Source of the DNA: Odoribacter splanchnicus DSM 20712
GTDB taxonomy: Bacteria; Bacteroidota; Bacteroidia; Bacteroidales; Marinifilaceae
DNA: 64,000 nucleotides
Assembly (NCBI RefSeq): GCF_000190535.1
Contig: NC_015160.1
Coordinates: forward strand, 3,720,001-3,784,000
Direction of reading: 5' to 3'
Shown: positions 63,039 through 64,000 of the stretch, piece by piece
Numbering within the stretch: the first letter of the stretch is position 1
Layout: each line of letters opens with the position of its first letter
The notes under the pieces: generated by a model
What the model was told of the DNA's origin: nothing
Database searches by the model: none
Seen by the model: the letters and a program-made list of their open reading frames with translations, nothing else
Position numbers and translations under genes: made by a program

Positions 63039-64000
63039 ATGAGAAAAACATCCTGTTTTAAACGTAGGTTTATGACTAAGGCTTTGATTCTATCGATAGT
63101 TTTAGTGATAGTATGGGGAAGTTCTTCTATCGTAGGGGCTTCTCCCAGAGTTGATAAGCAACTCGGTCAATTGATAACTTTGACCATGAAGGAAACTTCT
63201 GTAATAAATATTATTCAGGAAATTCGTAAATCAACAGATTATCGTTTTTTATTTCAGGTGGACGATTTAAAAAATATGAATAAAGAAGAATTTGTTGTTT
63301 CTCATGCGACCATAAAGGAGGTCATGGATAAGTTAGTTGATGGTACAAATCTGACATATACTTTTCGTTCTGATGCTGTAGTAGTTTTAGCTTTGAAACA
63401 ACAAGCGGCTCAAATCAAATCAACTCAGAAATTTAGCTTGAAAGGGCGGGTGTTTGAAAAAACGGATTCTGGTAAAGGAATTCCTTTTGCTTCGGTTTTT
63501 CTGCCTCAGTTAGGCATAGGCACTGTAACAAAAGCAGACGGGACATTTGAGATAAAAAATCTGGATCCTGATGTTTATAAGGTGGAAATTAGTTCTTTAG
63601 GTTTTGAGACGTTACAGACAACTATTAATTTGAATAGTAAAACTCCTGCAAATTTGAAATTTGGTTTAGTGGAAGCGAATTTCCGTTTGGATGAGGTGGT
63701 GATAACTGCCACTAATAGTAAAGCCGGAGCTTCGACTTCTTCTTCTATCTCACGTTTGGCAATGGATCATATGCAGGCTTCCAGTTTGTCTGATATTATG
63801 CAACTATTACCGGGAGCAACGGTAAGTAAACCGGATTTAACTTCCGTATCGACTTTAAGCCTAAGGGGAGGGGCTTCTTTAGGAACAGCGGTGATCATGG
63901 ACGGAGCTCCTATTTCAAACAATTCTAATATGCAGATGATGACAACCTCTATTGGTGGAGCTGTCCCGGCAACGAGAGGAACCTCTCCCCAAACCGGAAT
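63039..64000 (+). CDS. TonB-dependent SusC-like receptor with STN domain (3' end outside window)
   Basis: The first ~320 residues of a receptor that continues past the window. After a signal peptide (residues ~12-38, ending around IVGASP) there is an STN domain (about 45-120; LITLTMKETSVINIIQEIRKST), a carboxypeptidase-regulatory-like domain (about 130-215; GRVFEKTDSGKGIPFASVFL), a TonB-box-like DEVVITAT and the start of the plug (LSDIMQLLPGATVSKPDLTSVSTLSLRGG, quoted in part). The STN domain and the sigma/FecR pair directly upstream show it belongs to a cell-surface signalling module. The start at ATG 63039 was found by reading the plus frame. Confidence 0.9.
   Translation, partial: MRKTSCFKRRFMTKALILSIVLVIVWGSSSIVGASPRVDKQLGQLITLTMKETSVINIIQEIRKSTDYRFLFQVDDLKNMNKEEFVVSHATIKEVMDKLVDGTNLTYTFRSDAVVVLALKQQAAQIKSTQKFSLKGRVFEKTDSGKGIPFASVFLPQLGIGTVTKADGTFEIKNLDPDVYKVEISSLGFETLQTTINLNSKTPANLKFGLVEANFRLDEVVITATNSKAGASTSSSISRLAMDHMQASSLSDIMQLLPGATVSKPDLTSVSTLSLRGGASLGTAVIMDGAPISNNSNMQMMTTSIGGAVPATRGTSPQTG

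Noticed and set aside
1-64000. CRISPR arrays, tRNA and rRNA genes
   Set aside because: No regularly spaced repeat series, cloverleaf-type sequence or rRNA-like stretch was recognised by eye. A tRNA/rRNA/CRISPR scan would be decisive.

Overview
The window looks like the chromosome of a gut Bacteroidales bacterium. Supporting signs are several SusC/SusD pairs, ECF sigma/FecR regulatory modules, Bacteroidetes-type promoter boxes (TTTG about 20 bp before TAnnTTTG), a type III glutamine synthetase and lipoproteins with short lipoboxes. The complete lysine-to-butyrate gene set fits Odoribacter or a close relative such as Butyricimonas; this is inferred from gene content, not from a database match.

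Region 1 (1-1193): the 3' end of a type III glutamine synthetase gene, its terminator, and the first of two 74-bp direct repeats, which also reads as the terminator of the next operon.

Region 2 (1194-24192): an accessory block of about 23 kb, almost all on the minus strand, closed at 24119-24192 by the second copy of the 74-bp repeat. From a strong promoter at 21801-21831 the order is: two tandem ~1100-residue membrane fusions (ABC-2 permease, M1-peptidase-like part without HExxH, golvesin-like C-terminal domain); an IS21-family element; the 3' remnant of a susC gene; susD; a DUF4843-like lipoprotein; a PKD-like lipoprotein; an ABC ATPase; a GldF-GldG type fusion; and two MutS-like ATPases without mismatch-recognition domains. 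The genes are tightly spaced and look like one operon, now cut by the IS21 element, which has removed the 5' part of susC. An IS1634-like element, inserted beside the remnant of a related element, lies at the promoter-proximal edge. This block is the best candidate for an undescribed envelope or export system.

Region 3 (24193-34024): a separate susC-susD pair (minus), a DUF4268-like gene divergent from rnhB with a shared palindromic promoter, a GH3-family protein, and a phosphoesterase plus small exported protein pair.

Region 4 (34264-44492): a self-contained sigma/FecR/SusC/SusD locus (plus) followed by two surface lipoproteins.

Region 5 (44861-59611): fifteen co-oriented genes for fermentation of lysine to acetate and butyrate: CoA-transferase alpha, kal, kce, kdd, kamA, kamB, kamC, kamD, kamE, CoA-transferase beta, butyryl-CoA dehydrogenase, etfB, etfA, crotonase and 3-hydroxybutyryl-CoA dehydrogenase. 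KamC is a third MutS-like ATPase, used with KamB to reactivate the B12 aminomutase KamDE.

Region 6 (59812-64000): a coiled-coil lipoprotein, then a divergent sigma/FecR pair in front of a TonB-dependent receptor that runs off the window. No tRNA, rRNA or CRISPR array was recognised.
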